Position numbers and translations under genes: made by a program | Shown: piece by piece, positions 44,604 to 53,374 of the stretch | Numbering within the stretch: the first letter of the stretch is position 1 | How the letters are laid out: each line of letters starts with the position of its first letter | Notes under the pieces: model-generated | What the model was told of the DNA's origin: nothing | The model's input: the letters and a program-made list of their open reading frames with translations, nothing else | The model's database searches: none | Assembly: GCA_965214955.1 (NCBI GenBank) | Contig: CBDCCU010000003.1 | Coordinates: forward strand, 185,614 to 249,613 | Reading direction: 5' to 3' | DNA length: 64,000 bases | DNA from: Aliikangiella sp965214955 | GTDB lineage: Bacteria > Pseudomonadota > Gammaproteobacteria > Enterobacterales > Kangiellaceae

Positions 44604-45409
44604 TAGTTCTCACTCCTCTTTGCTCTAGTTTCTAAAAAGAAAAGTGATAAGTTGAATACACTAGTCGCCCTTGGAGCCCACTTTGAATCACCAAGAAAAC
44701 CGTTATCCCCTACCATTTTGATTTCACCAGGTGATACACAATGGAGTTTTACAGCGGCCAAATCAATTGGTCCTATATCAAAGTCTGCAATAGAGAGCCC
44801 CCTAGCATCAGGTTCCTCGATAGAAAGTCCTACAGAAACAATAGGGGATTGATTTTTATTGTACTTTTTATGAGTACCAAATATTTCGTATTTAAGATTG
44901 CTAAGATGATACGCCTCAACTCTTGTCCCTGGCGTTGGATCAATTTTTGTATCAAATTCGATAAGCATTAAGGGATGTTGGAAATATAGATTGCCATCTA
45001 CTCTGATTGTTCCTACTTTTGTAGCTACAGAGTAAGGGATAACATGGACAGATTCGTATGTTCCTAACTCTTTTGAACCACAGGAATTTATAACGAGTCT
45101 ATTTTTGTCTCCCAAACTCGTCAAATAGTCATCATGTTGATCTTCGGGTATGAGGGCTGTTCTATATACCTTCCAATTAGCACCAGAGATTCCAAGACTA
45201 TCTTTATCAGAACGCCAGGCACCTGAGTAACTCGGGCCTGAGGAGTCGATGATTTTATAATTGTTATTTAGTCGCTCATGCTCCACGCCGAGCATGCTTG
45301 CCCCTGGAATATTGGAATTAGGTATTGAAGAACACCCTCCAAGAAAAAGGGCTGTCAATATTATTGCCGTGAGTGCTTTACACTTTTTTATTAATCGCCT
45401 TATTTTCAT
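44603..45409 (-). CDS. lipoprotein of the phospholipase-like operon
   Basis: About 268 residues. Start taken at ATG 45409 (MKIRRLIKKCKAL), which has GAGGA 9 nt upstream and gives a lipoprotein signal with lipobox FLGGC; the upstream extension lacks signal character. The mature part is beta-rich with no recognised family. Probably anchored in the outer membrane. Second half of the operon that starts with the lipase at 47389. Confidence 0.65.
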   Translation of the reverse strand: MKIRRLIKKCKALTAIILTALFLGGCSSIPNSNIPGASMLGVEHERLNNNYKIIDSSGPSYSGAWRSDKDSLGISGANWKVYRTALIPEDQHDDYLTSLGDKNRLVINSCGSKELGTYESVHVIPYSVATKVGTIRVDGNLYFQHPLMLIEFDTKIDPTPGTRVEAYHLSNLKYEIFGTHKKYNKNQSPIVSVGLSIEEPDARGLSIADFDIGPIDLAAVKLHCVSPGEIKMVGDNGFLGDSKWAPRATSVFNLSLFFLETRAKRSEN

Positions 45410-45487
45410 TTTTGAATCCTCAAAAACTTCCATTGTAAGAATAAATTCAGCTTGTATTTTAATCTGATTACTCTGCAACCTCTTGTA

Positions 45488-45853
45488 TCAAGACACAGAT
45501 TCTATACCAAACTTTACAGTTAATATTAAGCCCATAACGTATGTTAGGATTTGAAGCATCGACATTACTCTAATCGAATTTGAATTAACGGTTAGTTTAG
45601 AGTTGTCAGAACTATCTTCAGAAAGCGGATCAAGGCAGCCTGTTAAAGCCATTAGAGTTAGAACGCCAAAGCAGATTGAAACAAGATATGTAATCCAAGC
45701 GCTGACTAATAAAGTCTCGTCTACTTGGCTGCTACTCTTAAAAATGTCTTTTGCAAAAGTTACACTTAATCCTACAATTGCAGTACTCAAAGTGATTAAC
45801 TGTTTAGTAGTATCCTTTGCAAATTCAAATGCAAGTTTTCTTTGATCATCCAT
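45488..45853 (-). CDS. small membrane protein, probably two or three helices
   Basis: About 121 residues from ATG 45853 (MDDQRKLAFEFAKD), placed 8 nt after AAAGG. Hydrophobic helices at about residues 15-35 (LITLSTAIVGLSVTFA), 45-75 (LLVSAWITYLVSICFGVLTL) and at the C-terminus (MLQILTYVMGLILTVKF). It starts 12 bp after the stop of the 100-residue gene. Might act as an immunity or holin-like protein for the adjacent lipase/phospholipase, but nothing in the sequence proves it. Confidence 0.6.
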   Translation of the reverse strand: MDDQRKLAFEFAKDTTKQLITLSTAIVGLSVTFAKDIFKSSSQVDETLLVSAWITYLVSICFGVLTLMALTGCLDPLSEDSSDNSKLTVNSNSIRVMSMLQILTYVMGLILTVKFGIESVS

Positions 45854-45864
45854 ACTCATTACCT

Positions 45865-46167
45865 TTAGCAAAATGGCCACAAGGGACAGAGTCTATTTTT
45901 CGCTGCATAGAATGTATTTTCCCCTAATTGGTCATCCCCTCTAGCAACCGCTTCTTCAATCATTTCATCAACAAACTTGTCCAAATTATTCTCAGCCTGA
46001 TTGATTCGATCGAAGTCGTTAAGTACGCCCGAGCTATCGAGCTCATATATTCCTTGCTCTATATACTGCTTAATATACTGTTCACAAGTCGATGAAAAAC
46101 CATAATTCGCTGCTCTAAGCTGTGCTCTTGCAATCAATCTTCTCTTTATTGCATTTCTGTTTGGCAA
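45865..46167 (-). CDS. hypothetical 100-residue helical protein
   Basis: Basic N-terminus (MPNRNAIKRRLIARAQLRAA), then an acidic helical segment (INQAENNLDKFVDEMIEEAV) and a short Cys-containing end (LCPLWPFC). No signal peptide. Located between the LCAT-like lipase and the small membrane protein. Unknown family; could be a chaperone or immunity protein of the lipase. Confidence 0.5.
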   Translation of the reverse strand: MPNRNAIKRRLIARAQLRAANYGFSSTCEQYIKQYIEQGIYELDSSGVLNDFDRINQAENNLDKFVDEMIEEAVARGDDQLGENTFYAAKNRLCPLWPFC

Positions 46168-46228
46168 TTTGTAATTCTCCTAGATAATAGTAGTTTAATA
46201 AACTTTTCCCATTCAAAGATATACCGGT

Positions 46229-47389
46229 TTAGACTACCCAATAAGGTCTTTCGTCATCTTTTTTAAGCGTTAGCATTTTGACTTCTCTAACGGCTCCTCC
46301 TGGGATTTTGAAGTCAAACATCTTACTGCTAAACAAAAATCGATTTATTAATTTTTGTGCTCGCTCATCCTTAAGAAACAGCCCATGGCCGTAATCTCTA
46401 AACCAAAAGGCATCTTCTATAACGAGAGTCTGTACGCTCTTGTGATATATGCATGAACTGATATGTGGGACTCGTCCATCACCATCCCCGGTCTGTAACC
46501 CGGTCTTAAAATCCACAAAGTGATCAATACCTTCAAAAGTCTCGCGTATGGGAACAGATTGCCATGTTTCTACGCCCCCTCTTACAAGAACAAGAATTCT
46601 TTTTCGTTCAGAAGTTTTCAAAGTTGAAAGATCTAGCAATTCTTTTTCGACTGTTTTCTTTGCCAAATACAGTGCTTTCTTCATTTTCTCAGGGATATTT
46701 GTATCCGAACTTTGAATGTTCGATTGCCAATGAGCGAATTTGAAAAAGCTGTGCTTTTTAGTAGATGGGTAGTAACTGGCTTTATCGTAGGAAGGTAACA
46801 ACTCCAAAGCACCAGGCATAGTTCTGATTAACTTCCGTATTTTTGCTTTTACGCCTTTAAAGAAGCCTTCTCCTATTAGCGCCGTGATAACGATATCCAG
46901 AGATCCTTGAAATGGCGGGACAGTAAATACGATTTTGTTAATGCGCTTCATTTTCTCCCTATGCATAAGGTTCCGCAAAACAAAACTTCCTAAGCTATGA
47001 GTAATGAAGTCAAACTTCTTGATGGGAACAGGATTATTCGTGCGGGCTTTGGATTTAGCGGTTAAGTAATCCATAAAATCACTTAGCCGTTGACCATTTT
47101 CTTGCGCGGACATTCTCCAATCATAATTAAATATGTAGACTGGTTTATCTGTCTTTAAATCGCTTAAGAATTCACCATATGCGATGCTCTCAATTTCTCC
47201 AGGCTTGATGATTGTACTTTGCTTTTCCTCGTAGAACTTTCCACCATGGTCTGCGGTTAACTCAAGATCCTCGATGGTTTCAAAGTTTGATTGAACTCCA
47301 GACCAAATAGTATCCCAATCAACTCTATTAGTTTCTAGTAGTTTTGTCCCTTTAATACCCGGAATAAAAATTACTGCATCGCCCGTCAT
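46229..47389 (-). CDS. LCAT-like alpha/beta hydrolase (lipase/acyltransferase)
   Basis: 386 residues. Family blocks of lecithin:cholesterol acyltransferase-type hydrolases: VIFIPGIKGTKL (6-17, oxyanion loop), IFNYDWRMSA (87-95) and FITHSLGSFVLRNL with nucleophile Ser132. A later GDGRVPHISS supplies the likely aspartate and HGLF the histidine. No signal peptide is seen, so it acts in the cytoplasm or is exported by another route. First gene of the operon running to 40461. With the phospholipase-like protein at its end, the operon carries two putative lipid-cleaving enzymes. Confidence 0.75.
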   Translation of the reverse strand: MTGDAVIFIPGIKGTKLLETNRVDWDTIWSGVQSNFETIEDLELTADHGGKFYEEKQSTIIKPGEIESIAYGEFLSDLKTDKPVYIFNYDWRMSAQENGQRLSDFMDYLTAKSKARTNNPVPIKKFDFITHSLGSFVLRNLMHREKMKRINKIVFTVPPFQGSLDIVITALIGEGFFKGVKAKIRKLIRTMPGALELLPSYDKASYYPSTKKHSFFKFAHWQSNIQSSDTNIPEKMKKALYLAKKTVEKELLDLSTLKTSERKRILVLVRGGVETWQSVPIRETFEGIDHFVDFKTGLQTGDGDGRVPHISSCIYHKSVQTLVIEDAFWFRDYGHGLFLKDERAQKLINRFLFSSKMFDFKIPGGAVREVKMLTLKKDDERPYWVV

Positions 47390-47506
47390 TTTTCCTTCTC
47401 CATTATCAGTTTTATACCATAAAGAAATGACTCTTCTATTCTGTACAGATATTCGTATCAGAAAGGTACTTAACTTTCGTTTTTTTATTCTCGACCATTG
47501 AGATAA

Positions 47507-48412
47507 TCACATCGTCATCCCCTTTTCCGTCCTTACATCCGGACTGAGTATAATGCTTCCACTCTTCATTGTGTAGTAACTTTGCTCATCACTGCCACGA
47601 TCAGTTCTGAAAATATTCTCTTTTTTGACCTTAAACTCCATTAAGCGCTTTGCATTTAGTTCTCTGGGGTGACCATGTTTATTGCCAGCCGAGTAAACAA
47701 CATACTTAGGCTTTACCTTTTTAATAAAACATCTCGCAGTTGTATCATTCGCACCATGGTGGCCAGCAATTAATACATCTGATTTAAGCGGTCTGATTAA
47801 GTCATGGTCAACCATTTCTTTTTCGGCGTACTTACAAGAATTCTCTTCTATCGGATCCCTACCTTTCGCATCACCAGTAATCAAAATGCTTTTACCATCG
47901 AATTCAAACTTAGCCGCGATGCTGATCGAATTTCGAATATAAGAGTCTTTACTATGTTTGAATCCATAATGATTGTGTCCGTACCCAGCCATGATCTGCA
48001 CCGAAGAATCACCAAACTCAAATTTCTCTCGATACTCTTCCACATTGGCCATACTGATCTCTTTAAACCTTCCTGCGGCAGCGCCTTCAGCAATTTGCTT
48101 TAACAGTGCGGTATAGCCCTTCGCTTTCTTCTTTCTGATATAGCCTGTATGCAATAAGGTTTTAACCGTCATATCTTTCAGAATGTATTTAGAACCGCCA
48201 TAGTGGTCACTATCTGCATGGCTGATTATAAGAAGCTCAATTGGGTTATCTTTAACGATACTCTTGATTTTGTTTTTGCAGTGCTTGCCTTTACCTGCAT
48301 CAAAGACCACGAAAGCTCCATTCGACATTTTCGTCACCGTGCAAAGCCCAGCGCCCATATCAACGACAGTCATTTGCATTTCATCGGAATAAACAGGAAA
48401 AGTCATTAACAC
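47507..48412 (-). CDS. ComEC-like MBL-fold hydrolase, possible frameshift in the signal peptide
   Basis: About 300 residues of metallo-beta-lactamase fold with VVDMGAGLCTV, FDAGKGKH, the zinc motif SHADSDHYGG (64-73), LITGDAKG and VLIAGHHGAND. This is the free-standing form of the ComEC/Rec2 C-terminal hydrolase. As sequenced it must start at an internal GTG or ATG. If one A is removed from the A6 run at 48430-48435 (minus strand), ATG 48443 gives MIRKIIGSFLVLMTFPVYSD, an ideal signal peptide. So either the gene is damaged or the run is misread. Separate from the lipase operon by 117 bp. Confidence 0.7.
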   Translation of the reverse strand: MLMTFPVYSDEMQMTVVDMGAGLCTVTKMSNGAFVVFDAGKGKHCKNKIKSIVKDNPIELLIISHADSDHYGGSKYILKDMTVKTLLHTGYIRKKKAKGYTALLKQIAEGAAAGRFKEISMANVEEYREKFEFGDSSVQIMAGYGHNHYGFKHSKDSYIRNSISIAAKFEFDGKSILITGDAKGRDPIEENSCKYAEKEMVDHDLIRPLKSDVLIAGHHGANDTTARCFIKKVKPKYVVYSAGNKHGHPRELNAKRLMEFKVKKENIFRTDRGSDEQSYYTMKSGSIILSPDVRTEKGMTM

Positions 48413-48469
48413 CAGAAATGATCCTATTATTTTTTCTAATCATATTACTCTTCCCATCAATTGTTATTG

Positions 48470-49108
48470 TTAAGCGCTCCAGGCCTGCATCACTAATTGA
48501 CGCTTTTCTGATCCAACCACCTGCAAATACGCCTCTGTTGTTTTACTATCACTGTGTCCCATCAAATCTCTTAGAATACTGATTGGCATCGGTTTCTCGC
48601 CAGTCAGCATCGCTATGCCGAACCCGTGGCGCAGTCCTTTAGTTGTCGCCTGTTTGCCATGGATATCGGCACGCTCCATTACCCGTTTAATTAAACGCCA
48701 AGCAGTCGCTCGGCTGAAATTCCATAAAAATTCTCCGTGTGAGATTTTGCAGGTTTGTTTTTCGCGAATACTAAACACTAAATTGAGATAATCGATCAAG
48801 TCCTTCGGTACGGGGATATGCCGATATTGCGCCCTTTTAAGTTTGCCAAAGCGATCTCGCTTACGTTTTATAATGGTTCGAAAAACGATCTCTTGCTGGA
48901 GTATTAACACTCTTTGGACGGTGAGTTCGAGCGCTTCGGTTGGTCTGCACCCCGTATAATGAACGAGCAGGCAAAATAGATAGGCTTCGGGAGATTCGGA
49001 CCTTGCAGCGCGCAAAAATGCGGCACGTTCGTCACTCGTTAAATAGAGACGAGCCCCTTGATGGTCGAATAGCTGCAAGTCTGGATTGAATGTGGAAAAT
49101 TGTTGCAC
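48470..49108 (-). CDS. tyrosine recombinase, short form
   Basis: 212 residues, catalytic domain only with a short N-terminal arm. Active-site residues: Arg55 (TGCRPTEAL), Arg160 (KGLRHGFG, with Lys where the first His is usual), His185 (GHSDSKTTEAY) and Tyr194. It lacks the core-binding domain of full phage integrases. It may be the recombinase of one island block or part of an integron-unrelated mobile unit. Confidence 0.8.
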   Translation of the reverse strand: MQQFSTFNPDLQLFDHQGARLYLTSDERAAFLRAARSESPEAYLFCLLVHYTGCRPTEALELTVQRVLILQQEIVFRTIIKRKRDRFGKLKRAQYRHIPVPKDLIDYLNLVFSIREKQTCKISHGEFLWNFSRATAWRLIKRVMERADIHGKQATTKGLRHGFGIAMLTGEKPMPISILRDLMGHSDSKTTEAYLQVVGSEKRQLVMQAWSA

Positions 49109-49243
49109 TGCTTCATCCTTGAAACAAAACCCTATGGAAGTGTTGCAGTGTATCGGGAATAAATATTGATTACAAATTGAACACCATCAACTTCTACGAA
49201 TGAGATATCTGAACGTTGTTGAATGTAATTCATCGCTGAATCG

Positions 49244-50272
49244 CTACCTAGGCAGCGACAGCAAGAAATTGTCCGTTAACTCAAATAGTAAATCAGTTGG
49301 ATCTTCTCCTGACTCCTTCATATGAAGCATCTTGCACACTGTCTCATCGTCAATATAGAGGATGAGTTTACCGTGTTCTCGCATCGCCCCCTGCATCATT
49401 CCAATGGCATTTTTGTCGGCCCCAACTCTCGTAAACATAATTGCAACTTTTCTTAGTCCACGTTCGAGTAGATATTTCTCGGTTGTTAGTACTTGCCCCT
49501 GCTTTATTTTGCCAGTGTAATTTTTAAATTCGAAAACAATATAGCGGCTATTCAGGTTTTCAACCAAAAATTTCCAGAACTCTGTGACAGGCCTAACTCG
49601 ACAAACGAAATCATATCGATTAGCACCACCGTCAGTGCTTTTCTGTTTATGCCATCCCTCTAAGTCATTAGGGAATAAGTATTTAAGTATTTCTACACAA
49701 ATTTTTTCATATTCAGCCCAACCAACTTTTCCTCTCTTGACGGCACTGAGTTGGTTACACAATTCAGTTCCTTTTGTATCAATTATGGGGCGTGGTTTCT
49801 TTCCTAGCTTTTCTCCTAAGTCTTTTATCGATTTCTCTTTAGATTCTTTAGCTTCAACAAACTCTGGATCTAACTCGAGTATTACATCAAGTTCGTCTAA
49901 AAGCTCTGGTTTACGTGATGCATACATCCTTAGATCGACTCTATCTACAAAGACCACACTGTATTTTTGCTCCAGAGTCATTCGAATTTCGGGCGAAAGA
50001 ATACTTGATATCACAAGCATGCCTTTATCGGCGTCTTGTTTTATTCCATTATTTACTACTCTCGCTGCTGCAGACTCAATCAAAGACGGGCGGACACGAG
50101 AAGTTCTATAGAACTTTACTTCAATCGCCCAACGTTCATTTGCAATTTCACCAAGAAGATCAAATCCTATATCTCCTCTTGGAGAATAGATTTGAATCGA
50201 AAAATTATTCGCTTCCAGTATCTTCTGAACTAGTATTTCAAATTGCTGCCAAGCTGGTTCACTATTATTCAT
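49244..50272 (-). CDS. protein with two restriction-endonuclease-like domains
   Basis: 342 residues with two separate PD-(D/E)XK signatures. Domain 1 (about 5-115): RGDIGFDLLGE with Asp38 and WAIEVKFYR with Glu51/Lys53, of the Mrr type. Domain 2 (about 185-320): NRYDFVCRV with Asp221 and YIVFEFKNYTGK with Glu248/Lys250. An acidic helical linker joins them. Its start overlaps the membrane protein gene upstream by 8 bp. A two-nuclease protein with a membrane partner suggests a defence function. Confidence 0.7.
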   Translation of the reverse strand: MNNSEPAWQQFEILVQKILEANNFSIQIYSPRGDIGFDLLGEIANERWAIEVKFYRTSRVRPSLIESAAARVVNNGIKQDADKGMLVISSILSPEIRMTLEQKYSVVFVDRVDLRMYASRKPELLDELDVILELDPEFVEAKESKEKSIKDLGEKLGKKPRPIIDTKGTELCNQLSAVKRGKVGWAEYEKICVEILKYLFPNDLEGWHKQKSTDGGANRYDFVCRVRPVTEFWKFLVENLNSRYIVFEFKNYTGKIKQGQVLTTEKYLLERGLRKVAIMFTRVGADKNAIGMMQGAMREHGKLILYIDDETVCKMLHMKESGEDPTDLLFELTDNFLLSLPR

Positions 50273-50678
50273 TACTATCTACATTTGCGAGTAATCGTTG
50301 TTTATACTTAGCTTCCATCTCTTTGAATAAAGAAGGGGCGCTCATTCCTGCAAAAAACGCTAAGATAAGCACCTTAGATGCAGCTTCGCCGGTATCGTTA
50401 ATACTTCCGTGGACGAAAAGGAAAATAACGCCTCCGGCTAGAAAAACTAGTAAAATCCTAGCTAAATACCAGCCTCCTCTTTTCTTTGAAGATAGTTGGC
50501 TAATTCTAAGCTTCTTATCCTCTTTCTTTGGTTTATCAGTAAACTCAAGCTCAGGTGTTTTCGACCAATCGAAATCGAGCAAGAGCATATGGGCCATTCC
50601 ACCCACAGCCCCTAAGACAGGGCAGTAAAAAAACAAGAAAAGTTCTAATTTGGTAAAGAGGCTGAGGTAATATTCCAT
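50265..50678 (-). CDS. small membrane partner of the double nuclease
   Basis: 137 residues with hydrophobic helices at about 8-32 (LELFLFFYCPVLGAVGGMA), 70-90 (YLARILLVFLAGGVIFLFV) and 100-118 (KVLILAFFAGMSAPSLF). Polar loop with many Lys/Asp between the first two. Overlaps the nuclease gene by 8 bp, so both are translated together. No family recognised; could hold the nuclease at the membrane. Confidence 0.6.
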   Translation of the reverse strand: MEYYLSLFTKLELFLFFYCPVLGAVGGMAHMLLLDFDWSKTPELEFTDKPKKEDKKLRISQLSSKKRGGWYLARILLVFLAGGVIFLFVHGSINDTGEAASKVLILAFFAGMSAPSLFKEMEAKYKQRLLANVDSNE

Positions 50679-50950
50679 TAATTCTCCATATAGTTTCGCT
50701 TTAGCTTTGTTGTATTTGTTCGCCTAACATCATGGTGAGCTCCATTGGCAATCTGAATCAAATTCTTAGTCGCTTTTTAACCGAAAAAAATTGACTCGTT
50801 TTTACTCTACAAGTCTATTGCCATAATTAATATTTTTAAACCACTTTGATTCGAGTCTCATCAAAAATCCTTACTTCAATTATTCCAGTTTAGAACGTGA
50901 ATTAACAATGATATAAATTCACTTTAACTTGCTATTCCTTTTTAAACTCA
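50679..50950. other. intergenic region inside the nuclease cluster
   Basis: 272 bp, AT-rich, no gene or clear terminator seen. Confidence 0.4.
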
Positions 50951-52405
50951 TTAGTTTTTTGTCAATGTTTTTAACGGCGTTGTTCGTATATCCAATATAA
51001 TCAGACCGTTTCTTTCTGGATAACTAATTATCAAAAACTCATCAATAATCTCGATATCTCTCGGGCCATTTGGAGCATTACCCAGATAATACAACTCGAC
51101 TAACTCTAAAGATTTCTTATCGATAATTGCGAGTTCACAGTTATTTCTATTTAATGAAAGTAAGTAATTACCATATATTTTTACAGATAACGGATCGACC
51201 CAGTCAAAGTGCTTATTATGTTTGCTTTTTGGAAACCTTATATTCTTATAGATCTCATTAGACTCAGGATCAATCACGCAAATCCCCCGCATCGACTGGA
51301 ACATGCCAATATAAATCCTGTCATCTTCAGGATCTATTTCGATACAGGCTGGAGTTGCATCATCAGAATGCCTATTAAAAACCTCCGCAAGATAAGTGTT
51401 CTTCAAGTACCGCTTTTTCTCTAAATCATAGATCGCTAAAAAGCAATTTCCCCCAAAATAAGATACTCCATCTAACTTTCCTCCACGCTGAATTCCAATG
51501 TAGAGTCTAGTTCCACTAAGGTCAGATGATATGGACATACAACCGCGTCCTCCCACAGGATATTTGACAGTCTCATATTCATAAGTAGCACTATTCAATA
51601 TATAAAATTGGTCTTCACTATTACTAGCAAAATAAACGCTTCTTTCATCAGGAGAAACCGCTATTTGCCCATTTCCTCCACCGGGTAAATAAACTCGTTT
51701 GACAATTGAGTGTGTATCTATATCAATCACGATTAAAAAATCAGAAAATATCTGGCCCACAAAAAGTTTTCCATCTGCGGTAACCATGTCTCCAGGGGGG
51801 TATTGTCTTATGAGACGTTCTCCTGACGTAGGGGAGCTTGCTTCGTATTTATCTAGTTCTATATTTCTAACTATCGTTTTAGCTCTAGGATCTACAATTG
51901 AGATTGTTCCATTTCCCCAGTTAGCAGTGAGCAATAATTCTCCGTAGCGTAACAAGTGTTGTGGTTTTTCATCATTTGGGAACCTATATATTGGCAAACC
52001 ATTTTCATCTTCGAGAAAAGTTAGTGATTCTTTGTGTGAAATAGTAGATGCAGTTCTCTCAAAGTCTTCTAACGATGTTACTAACGTAATATTAGAGTTT
52101 CTTGCAGAGTCTAATGCACCAAGTTGAAATCCATTTTCACTTACAATAACCCCCCTATCAGCGCCAACATCATCTACAATCGACTTTAAGGCCATTACCT
52201 TTTCTTTTGGTACTTTTGTCTTCCATAATTTGCATTCAACGACCCACGCACACTCAATTCCTGACCTGTAAAAGCTCACAAAAACATCTACTTCGTGAGT
52301 CGCACGAACACCTTTTACTTTCTTTTCTACTTCAGTTTTACAGCCTTGCCTATTAAAGAAAGCAGCGACCTCTATTTGATATTCGCGCCAATCCTTAAAA
52401 TTCAC
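50951..52405 (-). CDS. Mrr-like nuclease fused to a beta-propeller
   Basis: 484 residues. Residues 1-125 form a restriction-endonuclease-like domain with the sequence VRATHEVDVFV (Asp40) and AWVVECKLWK (Glu57/Lys59), then VDDVGADRGVIVSENGF, as in Mrr catalytic domains. Residues about 150-484 are a seven- or eight-bladed YncE-like beta-propeller (GNGTISIVDP, GNGQIAVSPDERSVYFAS, RGICVIDPESN, NCELAIIDKKSL and similar). I know of no described restriction protein with this pairing. The propeller could sense a phage protein or nucleic acid. No signal peptide, in contrast to ordinary YncE proteins. Confidence 0.75.
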   Translation of the reverse strand: MNFKDWREYQIEVAAFFNRQGCKTEVEKKVKGVRATHEVDVFVSFYRSGIECAWVVECKLWKTKVPKEKVMALKSIVDDVGADRGVIVSENGFQLGALDSARNSNITLVTSLEDFERTASTISHKESLTFLEDENGLPIYRFPNDEKPQHLLRYGELLLTANWGNGTISIVDPRAKTIVRNIELDKYEASSPTSGERLIRQYPPGDMVTADGKLFVGQIFSDFLIVIDIDTHSIVKRVYLPGGGNGQIAVSPDERSVYFASNSEDQFYILNSATYEYETVKYPVGGRGCMSISSDLSGTRLYIGIQRGGKLDGVSYFGGNCFLAIYDLEKKRYLKNTYLAEVFNRHSDDATPACIEIDPEDDRIYIGMFQSMRGICVIDPESNEIYKNIRFPKSKHNKHFDWVDPLSVKIYGNYLLSLNRNNCELAIIDKKSLELVELYYLGNAPNGPRDIEIIDEFLIISYPERNGLIILDIRTTPLKTLTKN

Positions 52406-52477
52406 GAAATGACTCCTATTTATATTTTATTGTTTCTTAGATTTTTTAGAATATGAATATTTATTTACGGGTATTCA

Positions 52478-53344
52478 TTACAAAAAACCTTCTTCGAGAA
52501 TGAAACTCACATCACACTTCGAATCTCGAAGGATAAGATCCAATGCATTAATTTCCCACTCAAGCTTGTAACGCGCAGGAGGCTCCATTTTCGCATTCGA
52601 ATACAACTCATTTACGAAATCTCTCTCAGAAAGCCTTGAATCGAAATGTTCAATGATTTTCATATAACTATCTGCGATTATTCTTAGACCGACAGGGTGA
52701 CCGGACGTAGTTATCGGGTTGCTAATGTATGTTGTACCAGGTTTCATGCCTAAGGTGGTATATTTCTCATGTATGTCCCACATTCTCTTCCACTCTTCTT
52801 CAATCTCTCCATTTTCTTTTGGAGATTCAAATACAGAGTGGCCAAATAAAGCTATAGCATGAAACTCGGTCCTAGTTACTTTGGCAAAAAGTACTTCGTC
52901 GGTTCTAACAGATAAGCCAGAACTCTGAATTGTCATGTCCAGATGGAAGTGGTGAAAGCCCTTAGTATTCAAGATTTGATCTTTATCTTCCCAAGAATCT
53001 ACCTCGCCATTGATGATTCTCTGTTTTGGAGTGTATCCTTTCTTATGGGCACGTAATGATAGAAAAGGTGAAAGATCTTCTCCTTTACTCACTTTAGCTC
53101 GGAGAGCTTTTATCTGTGTCTTCAAAGATTTGTACCGTTCATCGGAAGTCAACTCGGGGTAAATAGAAACCTTTCTGGCTCTTCTCGGTATTTGTCTAGT
53201 AGACCAATGTAAATAGTGAAACATGACATTATCTAAGCTCTGCCCTTCAAGTTCTGAAAGTGTTTCCTTATCATTCGGAAAAAAAGGAAGTTTCGAAATT
53301 AGATTCTTTTTGAATTTCCTTTGCGTCTTAGATTCTATAGTCAA
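52478..53344 (-). CDS. unknown protein of the defence cluster, HHFHLD motif
   Basis: 288 residues. The core (about 125-200) reads TKGFHHFHLDMTIQ, RTDEVLFAKVTRTEFHAIAL, GHSVFES, the pattern of an uncharacterised domain often found beside restriction genes. The N-terminal 100 residues are basic. The clustered histidines (131, 132, 134) could bind metal. No signal peptide. Lies 30 bp after the DUF3427-HNH gene, so probably in one transcript. Confidence 0.6.
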   Translation of the reverse strand: MTIESKTQRKFKKNLISKLPFFPNDKETLSELEGQSLDNVMFHYLHWSTRQIPRRARKVSIYPELTSDERYKSLKTQIKALRAKVSKGEDLSPFLSLRAHKKGYTPKQRIINGEVDSWEDKDQILNTKGFHHFHLDMTIQSSGLSVRTDEVLFAKVTRTEFHAIALFGHSVFESPKENGEIEEEWKRMWDIHEKYTTLGMKPGTTYISNPITTSGHPVGLRIIADSYMKIIEHFDSRLSERDFVNELYSNAKMEPPARYKLEWEINALDLILRDSKCDVSFILEEGFL

Positions 53345-53374
53345 TGCTAGTGCTCCGCGAGTTCCTGAAGTAAG

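Noticed and set aside
52406..52477. An att site between the propeller-nuclease and HHFHLD genes
   Set aside because: No tRNA-like or repeated sequence is visible in this AT-rich gap.
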